Shown here one piece after another: positions 18,980-28,059 of a DNA stretch of 64,000 bases. The DNA lies in NCBI RefSeq assembly GCF_000307875.1, contig NZ_AJLS01000074.1, positions 61,403 through 125,402 on the forward strand. Reading direction: 5' to 3'. The notes under the pieces are model-generated. The model worked only from the letters and a program-made list of their open reading frames with translations, was not told the DNA's origin and did not search any database. The first letter of the stretch is position 1; each line of letters begins with the position of its first letter. The translations under genes were made by a program, and so were the position numbers. This DNA comes from Neobacillus bataviensis LMG 21833. Lineage in GTDB: Bacteria; Bacillota; Bacilli; Bacillales; Cytobacillaceae.

Positions 18980-20404
18980 TCACATTTGAATTCTAGTAGA
19001 TGTCATTTTTACATTTAGGTAGTCTTCTATTCCTTCGCTACCGCCTTCTCTTCCTAATCCACTTTCTTTAATACCGCCGAAAGGTGCCTGAACAGAGAAA
19101 GGTGCAGCATCATTAATCCCAACCATACCATATTCCAACTTTTCTGAAACACGATACATCCTTGATAGGTCATTTGTATAAAAATAAGATGCTAATCCAT
19201 ATTCGATTTCGTTTGCGCGTTGAAGGACTTCTTCTTCTGAAGAAAAGCGGATTAACGGAGCAACTGGTCCAAAGGTTTCCTCATGTAAAATTTTCATTCC
19301 TTCTTTACCATTTAGCAGTAAAGTTGGGCAATAAAAGAAGCCTTTATCATATTCACCACCAGTAAGCCTTTTTCCTCCAAAAAGGACAGATGCACCTTTG
19401 GATAAAGCATCCTCCACTTGCTCATCCATTTTGTCAATGGCACCTTCATTAATAAGTGGCCCAATATGATTGGATTCATTAATACCATTTCCGACACTTA
19501 ATTGGGAAACCTTTTCCTTGAGCTTAACTGCGAAATCATCGTAGATGCTGTCGTGAATATAGATTCGATTTGTACATACACATTGTTGACCCGATGAAGC
19601 AAACTTACTTGAAATGACCCCATCAATCGCCAAATCGATATCTGCATCTTCAAATACAATAAATGGTGCGTGTCCACCCAATTCCATAGAAACTCGTTTA
19701 ACTGAATCTGCTGATTGACGAATAAGTTTTTTCCCTACCTCTGTTGAACCAGTAAAGGAAATCTTTCGTACATCTTTACTTTCCATCAAAGTACCGACAA
19801 TCTTATCTGAATTTCCCATAACAAGATTGACAACCCCCTTTGGAAATCCTATTTCATCAAAGATTTTATAAAGCGCAACCGATGAAAGCGGTGCTTCTTT
19901 AGATGGCTTAAGAATGACCGTACATCCGGCTGCTAAAGCAGGGGCTAGTTTTCTTGCTGCCATTGATAAAGGGAAATTCCACGGTGTAATCGCTCCAACC
20001 ACTCCTAAAGGCTGTTTCGTTACATTGATGCGTTTATTCTGGGCAGAAGCAGGAATAATTCGACCATATACCCTGCGTGCCTCCTCGGCAAACCATTGAA
20101 AAAATGAGATTGTGCTCTGAACCTCGTATCGTGCATTGTGAATGGATTTTCCCATTTCTTCCGTAATTAACGTTTCTAACTGCTCACGTTGCTCTTTTAG
20201 CTTTTCCACCGTTTTATGTAAATAATTTACGCGAATGTCTACAGGAAGCTGAGACCATTCCTTAAATGCTCCCTTTGCAGCATCTATTGCATCCCTTGTC
20301 TCATGAATTCCTACTGTGTAAACTTGATCCACTAGTTCACCCGTTGCCGGGTTATATACCTCAATCGTTCCATTCGTTTTGATCCATTCCCCGTTAATAT
20401 ACAT
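18980..20404 (-). CDS. NAD(P)-dependent aldehyde dehydrogenase
   Basis: 474 residues, standard ALDH length. The catalytic Glu lies in VSMELGGHAPFIVFEDAD and the catalytic Cys in FASSGQQCVCTNRIYIH; ITPWNFPLSMAARKLAPALA and FTGSTEVGKKLI form the cofactor site. Sequence style is nearest to succinate-semialdehyde/betaine-type ALDHs. It is the last gene of the regulator-2-hydroxyacid dehydrogenase-ALDH unit, 61 bases after its neighbour. It probably oxidises an aldehyde made by the catabolic locus upstream. Confidence 0.9.
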   Translation of the reverse strand: MYINGEWIKTNGTIEVYNPATGELVDQVYTVGIHETRDAIDAAKGAFKEWSQLPVDIRVNYLHKTVEKLKEQREQLETLITEEMGKSIHNARYEVQSTISFFQWFAEEARRVYGRIIPASAQNKRINVTKQPLGVVGAITPWNFPLSMAARKLAPALAAGCTVILKPSKEAPLSSVALYKIFDEIGFPKGVVNLVMGNSDKIVGTLMESKDVRKISFTGSTEVGKKLIRQSADSVKRVSMELGGHAPFIVFEDADIDLAIDGVISSKFASSGQQCVCTNRIYIHDSIYDDFAVKLKEKVSQLSVGNGINESNHIGPLINEGAIDKMDEQVEDALSKGASVLFGGKRLTGGEYDKGFFYCPTLLLNGKEGMKILHEETFGPVAPLIRFSSEEEVLQRANEIEYGLASYFYTNDLSRMYRVSEKLEYGMVGINDAAPFSVQAPFGGIKESGLGREGGSEGIEDYLNVKMTSTRIQM

Positions 20405-20465
20405 TTTTCCTAACCCCTTTCTATCATCAACACAACAGCCTATTAACTAACAATATTTTTTCTTT

Positions 20466-21410
20466 TTAAAAATTTACTGGATTTCGTATAGACCCTTTAA
20501 AAAACTCTACAAGGTTATTAATTGAAATCCTCAATATTTCTTTATATGCCTCCGGCGTGTTATACGCAATGTGTGGACTAAGAATTACATTATCAAGTGC
20601 CAAAAGTGAGTTTTGATTTGAAATTGGCTCTTCATCGAAAACATCAATACCTGCTCCTGCAATCCGCTTTGAGGAAAGCAATTCAACTAAAGCATCAGTA
20701 TCTATTAATTCTGCCCTTGATGTATTAATTAGGAAAGCCTCTTGTTTCATCAATGAAAGTTCTTCCTTTCCTAACATTTTCTTAGTTTGATCTGTATATG
20801 GAAGATGTAGGGAAACAAAATCTGATTTTTCAAGAAGGTCTTTTATACTAGTAAACGACAAACCTAATTTTTGAGCTCTTACAGGATTTGGGTTAAAGGT
20901 CCAACAAATTACATTCATTCCAATTGCTTTACAAAATTCCGCCATTCTTTGGCCTATTCCACCCAAGCCAATTAAACCAATTGTTTTCCCCTTTAACTCT
21001 ATACTCTTTCTAGATTGATTCCAAATACCCCGTGCTACTGTTGTGTGGTTATGGTTAATGTTTTTTGCCAGGGATAACATCAACGAAAGAGTATGTTCCG
21101 CAACCGCATTATCTGCGTATCCGGGAGTGTTTGTGACGATAACTCCACTGGATTTTGCAAATCTCAAATCTACAAAATTGGATGCACCGATACCCGTAAA
21201 TGAAATAATCTTCAAATTTGGGCATTCAGCTATAACCTCATTAGGGATAGACCATCCTAGGAGGATCCCATCAGCATTTCTAACCCTATTAATATATTCA
21301 TCTTTCGTTTCAGGTCTTCCAATAAAAGTTTGAAAATCACCATACTGTCTTAATGGAGTAATGAGATCATCAGGTAAATGATGATCTGCATCTGGAAAAA
21401 CGATTAACAT
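20466..21410 (-). CDS. D-isomer-specific 2-hydroxyacid dehydrogenase family protein
   Basis: 314 residues with an NAD-binding core GKTIGLIGLGGIGQRMAEFC, the Arg of NTSRAELIDTDAL, a Glu in DVFDEEPI, and the catalytic His in ILSPHIAYNT: the complete Arg/Glu/His set. The family reduces 2-keto acids or oxidises D-2-hydroxy acids. It lies 38 bases downstream of the FadR-type regulator and 61 bases upstream of the ALDH gene, so it belongs to the same transcription unit. Confidence 0.88.
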   Translation of the reverse strand: MLIVFPDADHHLPDDLITPLRQYGDFQTFIGRPETKDEYINRVRNADGILLGWSIPNEVIAECPNLKIISFTGIGASNFVDLRFAKSSGVIVTNTPGYADNAVAEHTLSLMLSLAKNINHNHTTVARGIWNQSRKSIELKGKTIGLIGLGGIGQRMAEFCKAIGMNVICWTFNPNPVRAQKLGLSFTSIKDLLEKSDFVSLHLPYTDQTKKMLGKEELSLMKQEAFLINTSRAELIDTDALVELLSSKRIAGAGIDVFDEEPISNQNSLLALDNVILSPHIAYNTPEAYKEILRISINNLVEFFKGSIRNPVNF

Positions 21411-21448
21411 TTTATATCACCTCACATAATAAGTTACTACCTCAAAAA

Positions 21449-22204
21449 CTAAAATTCAGTAATATCCAACTCTTCTGTTTCTGGCGGTTCCAGATCTCTT
21501 CCTTGGACTATCATTTTCAATTCATTATCTAAAGTGTCAAGGTGTTCTGCCATGATTTTCTCGGCATAATCAACATCTTGATCCCTAACAGCCTTATAAA
21601 TTGAATAATGTTGAACATATATCGCTTTATCCATTCCGCTATATTGTCCTAATTTTTCTCTAGTGATCGATAAGGCCTCCCGAAATAAATCTGATGTTGC
21701 ATCCATCATGATTGAGAGAACCTTATTTTGGCTAGATTTAACCAGATACGAATGAAATTTATGGTCTGCATCAACACTTTTATTAAGGTCATTTTCATTT
21801 AATGCCTGTTTCATCTCTTCTAAAATTTCTGAAATTATCACTAAATCAGTACTTGTTCTTCGGACTGTGGCTAATTTTATCGCTTGAACCTCAATTATTT
21901 TCCTTGTTTCTAACAATTCAAAAATCGTGACATTATCTAAAGCCATAGTATAGGAGAGGGTATGGTACATCCCATTCAATTCTGGTTCCTTAATAAAGGT
22001 ACCACCAGCTTTTACTTCAATAATACCGAGCATTTCCAATGACTTTAAAGCTTCTCTAATTACAGTCCGGCTAACCTTTAACTCAGCAGCTAATTCACGT
22101 TCCGATAGCAATCGATCACCTGCTGATAGCCCACCTTCGAGAATTAAATGGCGAATATCATCCATAATTTTTATATACGACTTTACCGGTGCCACTTTAT
22201 TCAA
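21449..22204 (-). CDS. FadR/GntR-family regulator (FCD domain)
   Basis: 251 residues. The N-terminal winged helix reads LSAGDRLLSERELAAELKVS followed by RTVIREALKSLEMLGII, with a typical GntR turn (about 20-70). The C-terminal all-helical FCD domain contains DHKFHSYLVKSSQN, whose D/H residues usually bind metal and a carboxylate ligand. The start is a TTG 12 bases after a strong GGGGGG box. It probably controls the locus through the TGGTC-T-GACCA site at 28049-28059, with a metabolite of the pathway as inducer. Confidence 0.88.
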   Translation of the reverse strand: MNKVAPVKSYIKIMDDIRHLILEGGLSAGDRLLSERELAAELKVSRTVIREALKSLEMLGIIEVKAGGTFIKEPELNGMYHTLSYTMALDNVTIFELLETRKIIEVQAIKLATVRRTSTDLVIISEILEEMKQALNENDLNKSVDADHKFHSYLVKSSQNKVLSIMMDATSDLFREALSITREKLGQYSGMDKAIYVQHYSIYKAVRDQDVDYAEKIMAEHLDTLDNELKMIVQGRDLEPPETEELDITEF

Positions 22205-22377
22205 TTTAATAGTAATCCCCCCTTTATTTTATTATTAAAATGATTTTTAATTGCACACTTTACAGAGTATTCATTTTTTTGATCCTATCTGTTTATTATA
22301 TGAAACTCCTAGTTACTTTTCAAAATAATTATATATTATTCACGTAATTTACAATTTATATTGAAATAACTTTTATT

Positions 22378-23289
22378 TTACATTTGCTTGTATTCCTTGT
22401 TGATTTTAAACCTATGATCAAGTAATCCTGTTGTTAAATAAACACCCAAAAGTACAAATAAGCCACCAAAGATTTGAACATTCGTTATTTCTCCTCCCAC
22501 TGTAATAGCAATAACAGCTGTAAAAACAGGAATTAAATTCATAGAAACGCCTGACTTACTAACTCCGATTTCTCTTACAGCAATATTCCATAAAATAAAA
22601 GCACCTACACAGGGGAAGATAGCCATATACAAAATTCCTACAATCGCCATTGGACTAAACTTAGAAATTTCCAATCCTTCTATTAAAGCAAATGGGCATA
22701 ATATTACGATTGAAAAAAACGTAGAGACAGCCGTGGCAGTGATTGGAGGGGTTTTTAATCTTTTTCCTATAATGGAATAAATTGTCCATATTATAACGGC
22801 AAAGACCATTAATAGGTCACCTTTGTTATAACGTGTTAAAAAAAACTCAGCCAAGTTTCCTTTTGTCAATATTACCACTACACCAAATATAGAACTGACT
22901 ACACCTATAACTTGAATTTTTGAAAGTTTTTCGCGCAGCAGAAAAAATGAAAACAGTACAATGATTGCTGGATTTAATGCACTTACTAACGCAGCATTAG
23001 TTGCCGAAGTATATTCAAGTGCTGTAAGAAGGACTAGATTATAACCGATAATCCCCAAAATACCCATAACCAACAAAGAAAGCCATTCTTTTTTTATACT
23101 CCTCCAATTCAGTTTTTCGGTATATAAAGCGATTGGTAACAGCAAAACTAAAGCCAACGACCATCGGGCGAAAGAAATCCAGAGTGGAGTCATCTCCGTT
23201 ACTACATAAGTTCCAAAAATAAAGTTACCCGCCCAAAAAAGATTGGCCAGTATCAGATAGCTCCATACTCGAAAATTCCCCAAAAACAT
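22378..23289 (-). CDS. EamA/DMT family transporter
   Basis: 303 residues and ten membrane helices in two EamA repeats: ANLFWAGNFIFGTYVVTEMT in the first half and AVIIWTIYSIIGKRL in the second. The family exports or exchanges amino acids and other metabolites. It lies between the BCCT transporter and regulator genes, with its own intergenic regions on both sides. Solute unknown. Confidence 0.85.
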   Translation of the reverse strand: MFLGNFRVWSYLILANLFWAGNFIFGTYVVTEMTPLWISFARWSLALVLLLPIALYTEKLNWRSIKKEWLSLLVMGILGIIGYNLVLLTALEYTSATNAALVSALNPAIIVLFSFFLLREKLSKIQVIGVVSSIFGVVVILTKGNLAEFFLTRYNKGDLLMVFAVIIWTIYSIIGKRLKTPPITATAVSTFFSIVILCPFALIEGLEISKFSPMAIVGILYMAIFPCVGAFILWNIAVREIGVSKSGVSMNLIPVFTAVIAITVGGEITNVQIFGGLFVLLGVYLTTGLLDHRFKINKEYKQM

Positions 23290-23320
23290 CTCATCCTCTT
23301 TAATAATATTAAAAAGTTAT

Positions 23321-23384
23321 GGAGAATTAGCTCAAAATTCATTATGTAATCTATTATTACTACTTATAAATTTGAGCTAACTCC
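23321..23384 (-). terminator. Inverted repeat after the BCCT gene
   Basis: GGAG(AA)TTAGCTCAAA pairs with TTTGAGCTAACTCC across a long loop, between the BCCT stop at 23420 and the EamA start. It could end the upstream unit or be an operator; the loop is long for a terminator. Confidence 0.4.
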
Positions 23385-23419
23385 CCATTGTCTATTCATT
23401 ATTTTAATATTAATGAAAT

Positions 23420-24979
23420 TTAACCTACATTTCTTTCATTTTCCACATTTGAAATTGCGTTATGTTCACGCCATAAATCCTTACAAACTTTCGGGGCAGT
23501 ATAGAAGTTTACAAATAACAAAATAGACACTGGTATAGCCGTAAAGACAATGAATGACTGTAAGGCCCCTATACTTCCTTCTCCAAATGAAATTAGTATA
23601 ACTGCTACAGCTCCCATAATTAGTGCCCAAAATACTCGAACCAACGTTGGCGGCTTTTCCGTTCCAGTTATGGCGATTGAAACTGACAATGCCATAGAAT
23701 CAGCTGTTGTCGCAACAAAGATGATTGTGGCTAATAGAAAGAAGAAAGCCAGTATGGATCCAAAAGGAAGTTGTTGCGCAATCGCTATCATGGCTGCTGG
23801 CGGGCCTGCCTTATTCAAGGCTTCCGATATCACCCCGGGATTGGATAGCTCGTAGAAAATTCCCGTACCACCCACTACTGTGAACCAAAAGTTCATGATG
23901 ATTGGGGCAATCACTGCGATTGTCAAAATGAGCTGTCTGATTGTCCGCCCCTTTGAAATCGCACACACAAAGACTGCCATCATTGGTCCATAACCCAAAA
24001 ACCAGCCAAAGAAAAAGATTGTCCAAGATCCTAACCATTCTGGTGCATCTTGGAAGGTACTCATACCAAAGAAATTTTGCAGATAAATTCCAAATCCAGC
24101 TAAAAATTCATTAAGAACGAAAAGTCCTGGACCGAGAAATAAAACACAGATAAATAAAAATGCAACGAGGTATACATTAAGCTTGCTTAATAATTGAATA
24201 CCCTTATCTACTCCTGATACAACCGATATAGAGGCAACGAGAACAAGTCCAGCAATAATTAAGAATTGAGTTGTATAATTATTGGGAATCCCAAACAAGG
24301 AATTAAGCGCATATCCAACTTGTAGACCTAGAAATCCAATCGGACCAATTGTTCCCGCTACAACTGCAATAATTGAAAAGGCATCTGTTAAGGTCCCAAG
24401 AACGCTCTTTTTTAGAATCTTATCACCAAATATTGGATACAGAAGAGAGCGTGGTTTTAACGGGGCACCTTTGTGATAATGGGCCCACATTAAGACAATC
24501 GCACTTAAGGTACCGTTAATTGCCCATGAAAGAAAACCCCAATGTAGGAAGCTTTGGCTCAGCGCTGGTGAAACTGCTTCTGCTGTACCAGATTGAATTC
24601 CCTTAAAAAATGGTGGAACACTGAGAAAATGGTACATTGGTTCAGCAGCTGCCCAGAATACTCCTCCAGCGGCCATTAGCGTACACATAATAATGGAAAT
24701 CCATTTAAATGTACTCATTTCTGGTTTTTCTATTTTTCCAAGTCTAATATTTCCATATTTTGAGAGAGCAATCCAAATGGCAATAAAAAATGTTCCTAAA
24801 AGAAGAAATTGCCAAAAGGAGCCGAAGTATTTGATTGAGAACGAGAAAGACTTATTTACAAAATTTGATACAAAATTCCCATTAATGATATACATAACAA
24901 CAAATAACGTAAAAAATCCACCACTTATCCCCATTACTGGCCAGTCGACATTACCAAGTCCTTTAAGCGACTTTTTCAT
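23420..24979 (-). CDS. BCCT family transporter
   Basis: About 519 residues with 12 helices. FWAAAEPMYHFLSVPPFFKG (helix 4) is the BCCT signature. The usual helix-8 aromatic box (W-T-x-F/Y-Y/W-x-W-W) reads WTIFFFGWFLGYGPMM, so some ligand-cage tryptophans are replaced, which points to a substrate other than plain glycine betaine. An AGGAGG box precedes the ATG at 24979; the longer frame to 25096 has no RBS. It is probably the uptake system of the catabolic locus. Confidence 0.88.
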   Translation of the reverse strand: MKKSLKGLGNVDWPVMGISGGFFTLFVVMYIINGNFVSNFVNKSFSFSIKYFGSFWQFLLLGTFFIAIWIALSKYGNIRLGKIEKPEMSTFKWISIIMCTLMAAGGVFWAAAEPMYHFLSVPPFFKGIQSGTAEAVSPALSQSFLHWGFLSWAINGTLSAIVLMWAHYHKGAPLKPRSLLYPIFGDKILKKSVLGTLTDAFSIIAVVAGTIGPIGFLGLQVGYALNSLFGIPNNYTTQFLIIAGLVLVASISVVSGVDKGIQLLSKLNVYLVAFLFICVLFLGPGLFVLNEFLAGFGIYLQNFFGMSTFQDAPEWLGSWTIFFFGWFLGYGPMMAVFVCAISKGRTIRQLILTIAVIAPIIMNFWFTVVGGTGIFYELSNPGVISEALNKAGPPAAMIAIAQQLPFGSILAFFFLLATIIFVATTADSMALSVSIAITGTEKPPTLVRVFWALIMGAVAVILISFGEGSIGALQSFIVFTAIPVSILLFVNFYTAPKVCKDLWREHNAISNVENERNVG

Positions 24980-25073
24980 AAAAAACCTCCTAAATAAATT
25001 AACATAACATCTAGGTGTCTCATGTACTAAGTTGGCAGATAATTTTATTGTCCTGATTTTATTTATTGTTATC

Positions 25074-25107
25074 AGGTCATAAATAGTGAAAAACACATTT
25101 ATGACCT
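25074..25107. terminator. Hairpin between the dehydrogenase-like and BCCT genes
   Basis: AGGTCATAAAT pairs perfectly with ATTTATGACCT 10 bases beyond the stop of the saccharopine dehydrogenase-like gene. Little T run follows, so it may be a partial terminator or RNA-processing site that lowers BCCT expression. Confidence 0.5.
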
Positions 25108-25116
25108 TAATATTAT

Positions 25117-26283
25117 TTACAACGCATGTTCAACCTTATTTAAATAAACCTCCATGCCTCTTTTAGCTAATTCCTTAAAGAAAGGTGCCGTTTCTATACA
25201 TTTTTCGGGAGGGAAAACGCCTTTCCGTGTCACTTTGCCCTGAGCAAGCATTTGCGCTACTATGGAAGGCGGTACTGAAGTTTTTAATGCTCCAGCTGGG
25301 ATGTTCCATTTCTTTTCAGTTCCAACGTAAACCTCAACCATGATTTTCTCATGTTGACCATCTTTCATTCCTATAACATCTACACGAGTTACACTGTATT
25401 GCTCTTTTTCCACTTTTGGCTGATTCAATTGATTTACAACAGATAGAAGCGCTTGTCTTGGTGATAACTCAACGCCGCCTATGTTAATCGGTTCCTTACT
25501 ACCAAACCCAAGACGAACAAGAAACTCTACTTTTTCATGGAATTCCTTTGGAAGAGCGATACTGAAGGTCGTATTTTTACAACCAAGCTCTTTAAATGAT
25601 TCATAAAGTGTAACTGGCTCCGGATGGATCGTGTATACAGGTCGCGTAAGCCCAATAGGATCCTTAAACTTTACAGGTCTTGATACGAGTGGATCAATTT
25701 TTGTTACTTTACCATTTTTTACTACAACAGGATTTAAGGTATATTCATCGATAATGGTATCTAACATATACGGTGTAACGAGCGGAGACGTGTATTCAGT
25801 GAAATCCTTCATAGCTATTGTAATATCAATATCTGATACTGTATCTAACTGTTCTACCCCAGCTAATGCCATCATATTTGAAATCCCGGGTCCGCTTCCC
25901 ATTCCAAGTACTGCCGTTATTCCCTTTGCCTCAAAGCCTTTTGTCATTTCTAATTGTTCGTTCGTTTCTTCTGGCCAAGCACCAAGGTCTACATAATTGA
26001 CCCCCGCACTTAACGCTGCTCTGGTTACATTCGGACAAAGAAATGCGGGACCGCTATTAATAACTACGTCAAAATCTTTAATAATTTCGGCAGTTTCATC
26101 CTCATTTAGAACATTAATCTGCTTTGCAGTTAAGCGTGGATCTCCAATTTGCTTCGCTCTTTCTTCCGCTTTTTCGATTAAAATGTCCGCAACCATTACT
26201 TCATTAACCGCATCATTTTCTAATAAATCATAAATTGTCCCCAATGCTTGTATTCCTGCTCCGCCAATAACAATTATTTTCAT
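25117..26283 (-). CDS. Saccharopine/lysine-6-dehydrogenase-like NAD(P) oxidoreductase
   Basis: 388 residues. MKIIVIGGAGIQALGTIYDL is the Rossmann start; DVVINSGPAFLCPNVTRAAL, GVNYVDLGAWPE and GMGSGPGISNMMALAGVEQL follow the layout of the saccharopine dehydrogenase NADP-binding family, including lysine 6-dehydrogenases. The C-terminal half carries the catalytic and dimer domain. It lies 56 bases after the Rieske gene. The amine or imine substrate is not readable, but an amine-oxidising step would fit its ALDH and BCCT neighbours. Confidence 0.8.
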   Translation of the reverse strand: MKIIVIGGAGIQALGTIYDLLENDAVNEVMVADILIEKAEERAKQIGDPRLTAKQINVLNEDETAEIIKDFDVVINSGPAFLCPNVTRAALSAGVNYVDLGAWPEETNEQLEMTKGFEAKGITAVLGMGSGPGISNMMALAGVEQLDTVSDIDITIAMKDFTEYTSPLVTPYMLDTIIDEYTLNPVVVKNGKVTKIDPLVSRPVKFKDPIGLTRPVYTIHPEPVTLYESFKELGCKNTTFSIALPKEFHEKVEFLVRLGFGSKEPINIGGVELSPRQALLSVVNQLNQPKVEKEQYSVTRVDVIGMKDGQHEKIMVEVYVGTEKKWNIPAGALKTSVPPSIVAQMLAQGKVTRKGVFPPEKCIETAPFFKELAKRGMEVYLNKVEHAL

Positions 26284-26339
26284 TTAATTACCTTCTCTCT
26301 ATAAATATATGGATTGCATTTTGAATTTTAAAATTTCAA

Positions 26340-26777
26340 TTATTTACAATTAGGGATGCATTGAAAGTCTATGATACTTATATTCTCAGGCTTTCTTTTT
26401 AGATAAAGGACAATATCTCTCTCTTCTCTTCTTACATCATAAGTTAGAAGCGTAACCTGATTAGGTGAAAACAATGATTTGCCCGTTTTCAACTCAAATT
26501 CCCACCCATGTAAAGGACATGTGATGATTTCATTATTTAGTCCATATTCATATTCCTGAGGATTAGAGGTCAACATAGTTCCCGTTATTGACCCGAAAAT
26601 CATTGGGATGCCTTGATGTGGGCATTCATTTCTAAATGCGTAAAGATTTTCATCTACATTCATAATGGCTATTTCTAGCTGGTCTACTTTTATTAATTTT
26701 CTTTCTCCTGGTTTTAGTTGATCATAGGGGAATAAAACTACACGAGTTTGACTATGTGTTTTTTCTACTGGACTCAA
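26340..26777 (-). CDS. Single-domain Rieske [2Fe-2S] protein
   Basis: 145 residues. The cluster ligands are C-P-H in NECPHQGIPMIFG and C-P-L-H in IITCPLHGWEFELKTG. The spacing between the two halves is wider than in common Rieske ferredoxins (insert MLTSNPQEYEYGLNNE). The start is a TTG 10 bases after GGGAGG. Such proteins normally pass electrons to a ring-hydroxylating or demethylating oxygenase, but no oxygenase alpha subunit or reductase lies in the window. It may act with the amidohydrolase encoded 25 bases upstream. Confidence 0.88.
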   Translation of the reverse strand: MSPVEKTHSQTRVVLFPYDQLKPGERKLIKVDQLEIAIMNVDENLYAFRNECPHQGIPMIFGSITGTMLTSNPQEYEYGLNNEIITCPLHGWEFELKTGKSLFSPNQVTLLTYDVRREERDIVLYLKRKPENISIIDFQCIPNCK

Positions 26778-26802
26778 GAATCAATTACCTCCCTTGAATA
26801 AA

Positions 26803-27939
26803 TTAAAACCTAAAGGTATCCAAAGCATTTTCATAGAATATTTTTCGTTTTAATTCTTCTGGAAATCGAAGAAATACTCTTTGAAGATTGTCTCCATCCC
26901 AATGAGGATAATCACTGCAAAATAATAGCATCTCTTCAGCCTTTATCATTTGAATCAACTCTAGAAGGTGATTTGGTTTAAATGGTTCTTCTATTGGCTG
27001 TGTGCCTAACCGGATATTTCTTCTGATATATTCGCTAGGGGGTATTTTCAACCAAGGCACTTCCTGCCTTAGCCCTTTCCAATTTTTATCTAACCTCCAC
27101 ATTAAATGAGCTATCCAGGCAAAACCGTATTCGATAAAAGCAAATTTCAACTTTGGAAACTTTTCAAATACGCCTTCAAAAATAAGACTTGGAATCTGTC
27201 TCATCGCAATAATTGGCAGAGTAGAATGCCATTCAATATAGGTAGAAGCAGGGCCAATCGCCTGATTCGGAGAGTATTCTGCCGTATTTTCAGCATCAGG
27301 ATGGACGATTATTGGAAGACCATATTCCTCTGCAATTTCATATATCGGCCAAAAATGCCGCTTCCCAAACGGGATGTTAACAACGCGCAAATTTATTCCG
27401 GCTATCCCTGGTTTTCGACCAATTCTTTCTATTTCTTTAACACTTAGTTGTGGGTCTAATGGAATAACTTCCATCGTCATTTTAAATCTGTGGTCACTTT
27501 TTACCCATTTATCATAGAGCCAATCATTCGATGCCCTAGTATATTCTGCAGCAAGGTTAACATTATGATAAGCACCCATCGTTCCATGACCAATGTTTAA
27601 AATGCCGTATGTAGTGTCATATCGGTCAAATAAATCCTTTGTTAAAAATTGTGGGTCTGACCCAGGTGTCTCACCACTAGGTGGGATTGCATCCGTGCGA
27701 AGTACGTGACCCGGATTTCCATACCTCCCAAGTGGAAATGTGAATCCGCCATTATTTTGATTCTTTAACCTATCATTCTTAAATTTTCCAATATTAAGTT
27801 GCTTTTGGTATGCTTCATCAAGGTATGGAGCCAATTCATCTAGTGAAGACATAAAGGGATGAACATCACAATCAATCAAATTGACTGTGATCTTTTTAGT
27901 ACTTTCGATACTTTCGTTAACGTTTACTAATGTTTCCAT
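26803..27939 (-). CDS. ACMSD-type amidohydrolase (metal-dependent hydrolase/decarboxylase)
   Basis: 378 residues. It begins near NLIDCDVHPFMSSLDEL (D-x-H metal pair), has LPIIVHPDAENTAEYSP (metal His), AFIEYGFAWIAHLMWRLDKN and the final Asp in LLFCSDYPHWDGDN. This is the ACMSD/LigW/2,3-dihydroxybenzoate decarboxylase branch of the amidohydrolase superfamily, whose members decarboxylate or hydrolyse cyclic or aromatic acids. It is first in its operon behind a FadR-like operator and a cre-like box, so it probably carries out the defining reaction of the pathway. Confidence 0.85.
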   Translation of the reverse strand: METLVNVNESIESTKKITVNLIDCDVHPFMSSLDELAPYLDEAYQKQLNIGKFKNDRLKNQNNGGFTFPLGRYGNPGHVLRTDAIPPSGETPGSDPQFLTKDLFDRYDTTYGILNIGHGTMGAYHNVNLAAEYTRASNDWLYDKWVKSDHRFKMTMEVIPLDPQLSVKEIERIGRKPGIAGINLRVVNIPFGKRHFWPIYEIAEEYGLPIIVHPDAENTAEYSPNQAIGPASTYIEWHSTLPIIAMRQIPSLIFEGVFEKFPKLKFAFIEYGFAWIAHLMWRLDKNWKGLRQEVPWLKIPPSEYIRRNIRLGTQPIEEPFKPNHLLELIQMIKAEEMLLFCSDYPHWDGDNLQRVFLRFPEELKRKIFYENALDTFRF

Positions 27940-28009
27940 TCTTTCTCACCTTCTTTTTTATAGATAGTGAAATACAAAACATCTGCTCCCTTCAAGGTAA
28001 AAAGTTTGT

Positions 28010-28023
28010 TGCAATCGTTTACA
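28010..28023 (-). promoter_or_regulatory. Probable catabolite responsive element (cre)
   Basis: On the minus strand TGTAAACGATTGCA matches the CcpA consensus TGWNANCGNTNWCA at all but one fixed position. It is about 70 bases ahead of the amidohydrolase start, which suggests glucose repression of the locus. Confidence 0.6.
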
Positions 28024-28048
28024 TTGGTCAATAAAAGGAATAAAAACT

Positions 28049-28059
28049 TGGTCTGACCA
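28049..28059. promoter_or_regulatory. FadR/GntR-type operator
   Basis: TGGTC-T-GACCA is a perfect inverted repeat of the T-GGT-N-ACC-A kind bound by FadR/PdhR-type regulators. A second half-site, TTGGTCAA, lies at 28024-28031. Both are upstream of the amidohydrolase operon, and the only FadR-type regulator in the window is encoded in this locus. Confidence 0.6.

Noticed and set aside
24980..25096. N-terminal extension of the BCCT frame
   Set aside because: It has no RBS; AGGAGG lies before the ATG at 24979, and the extension is not membrane-like.
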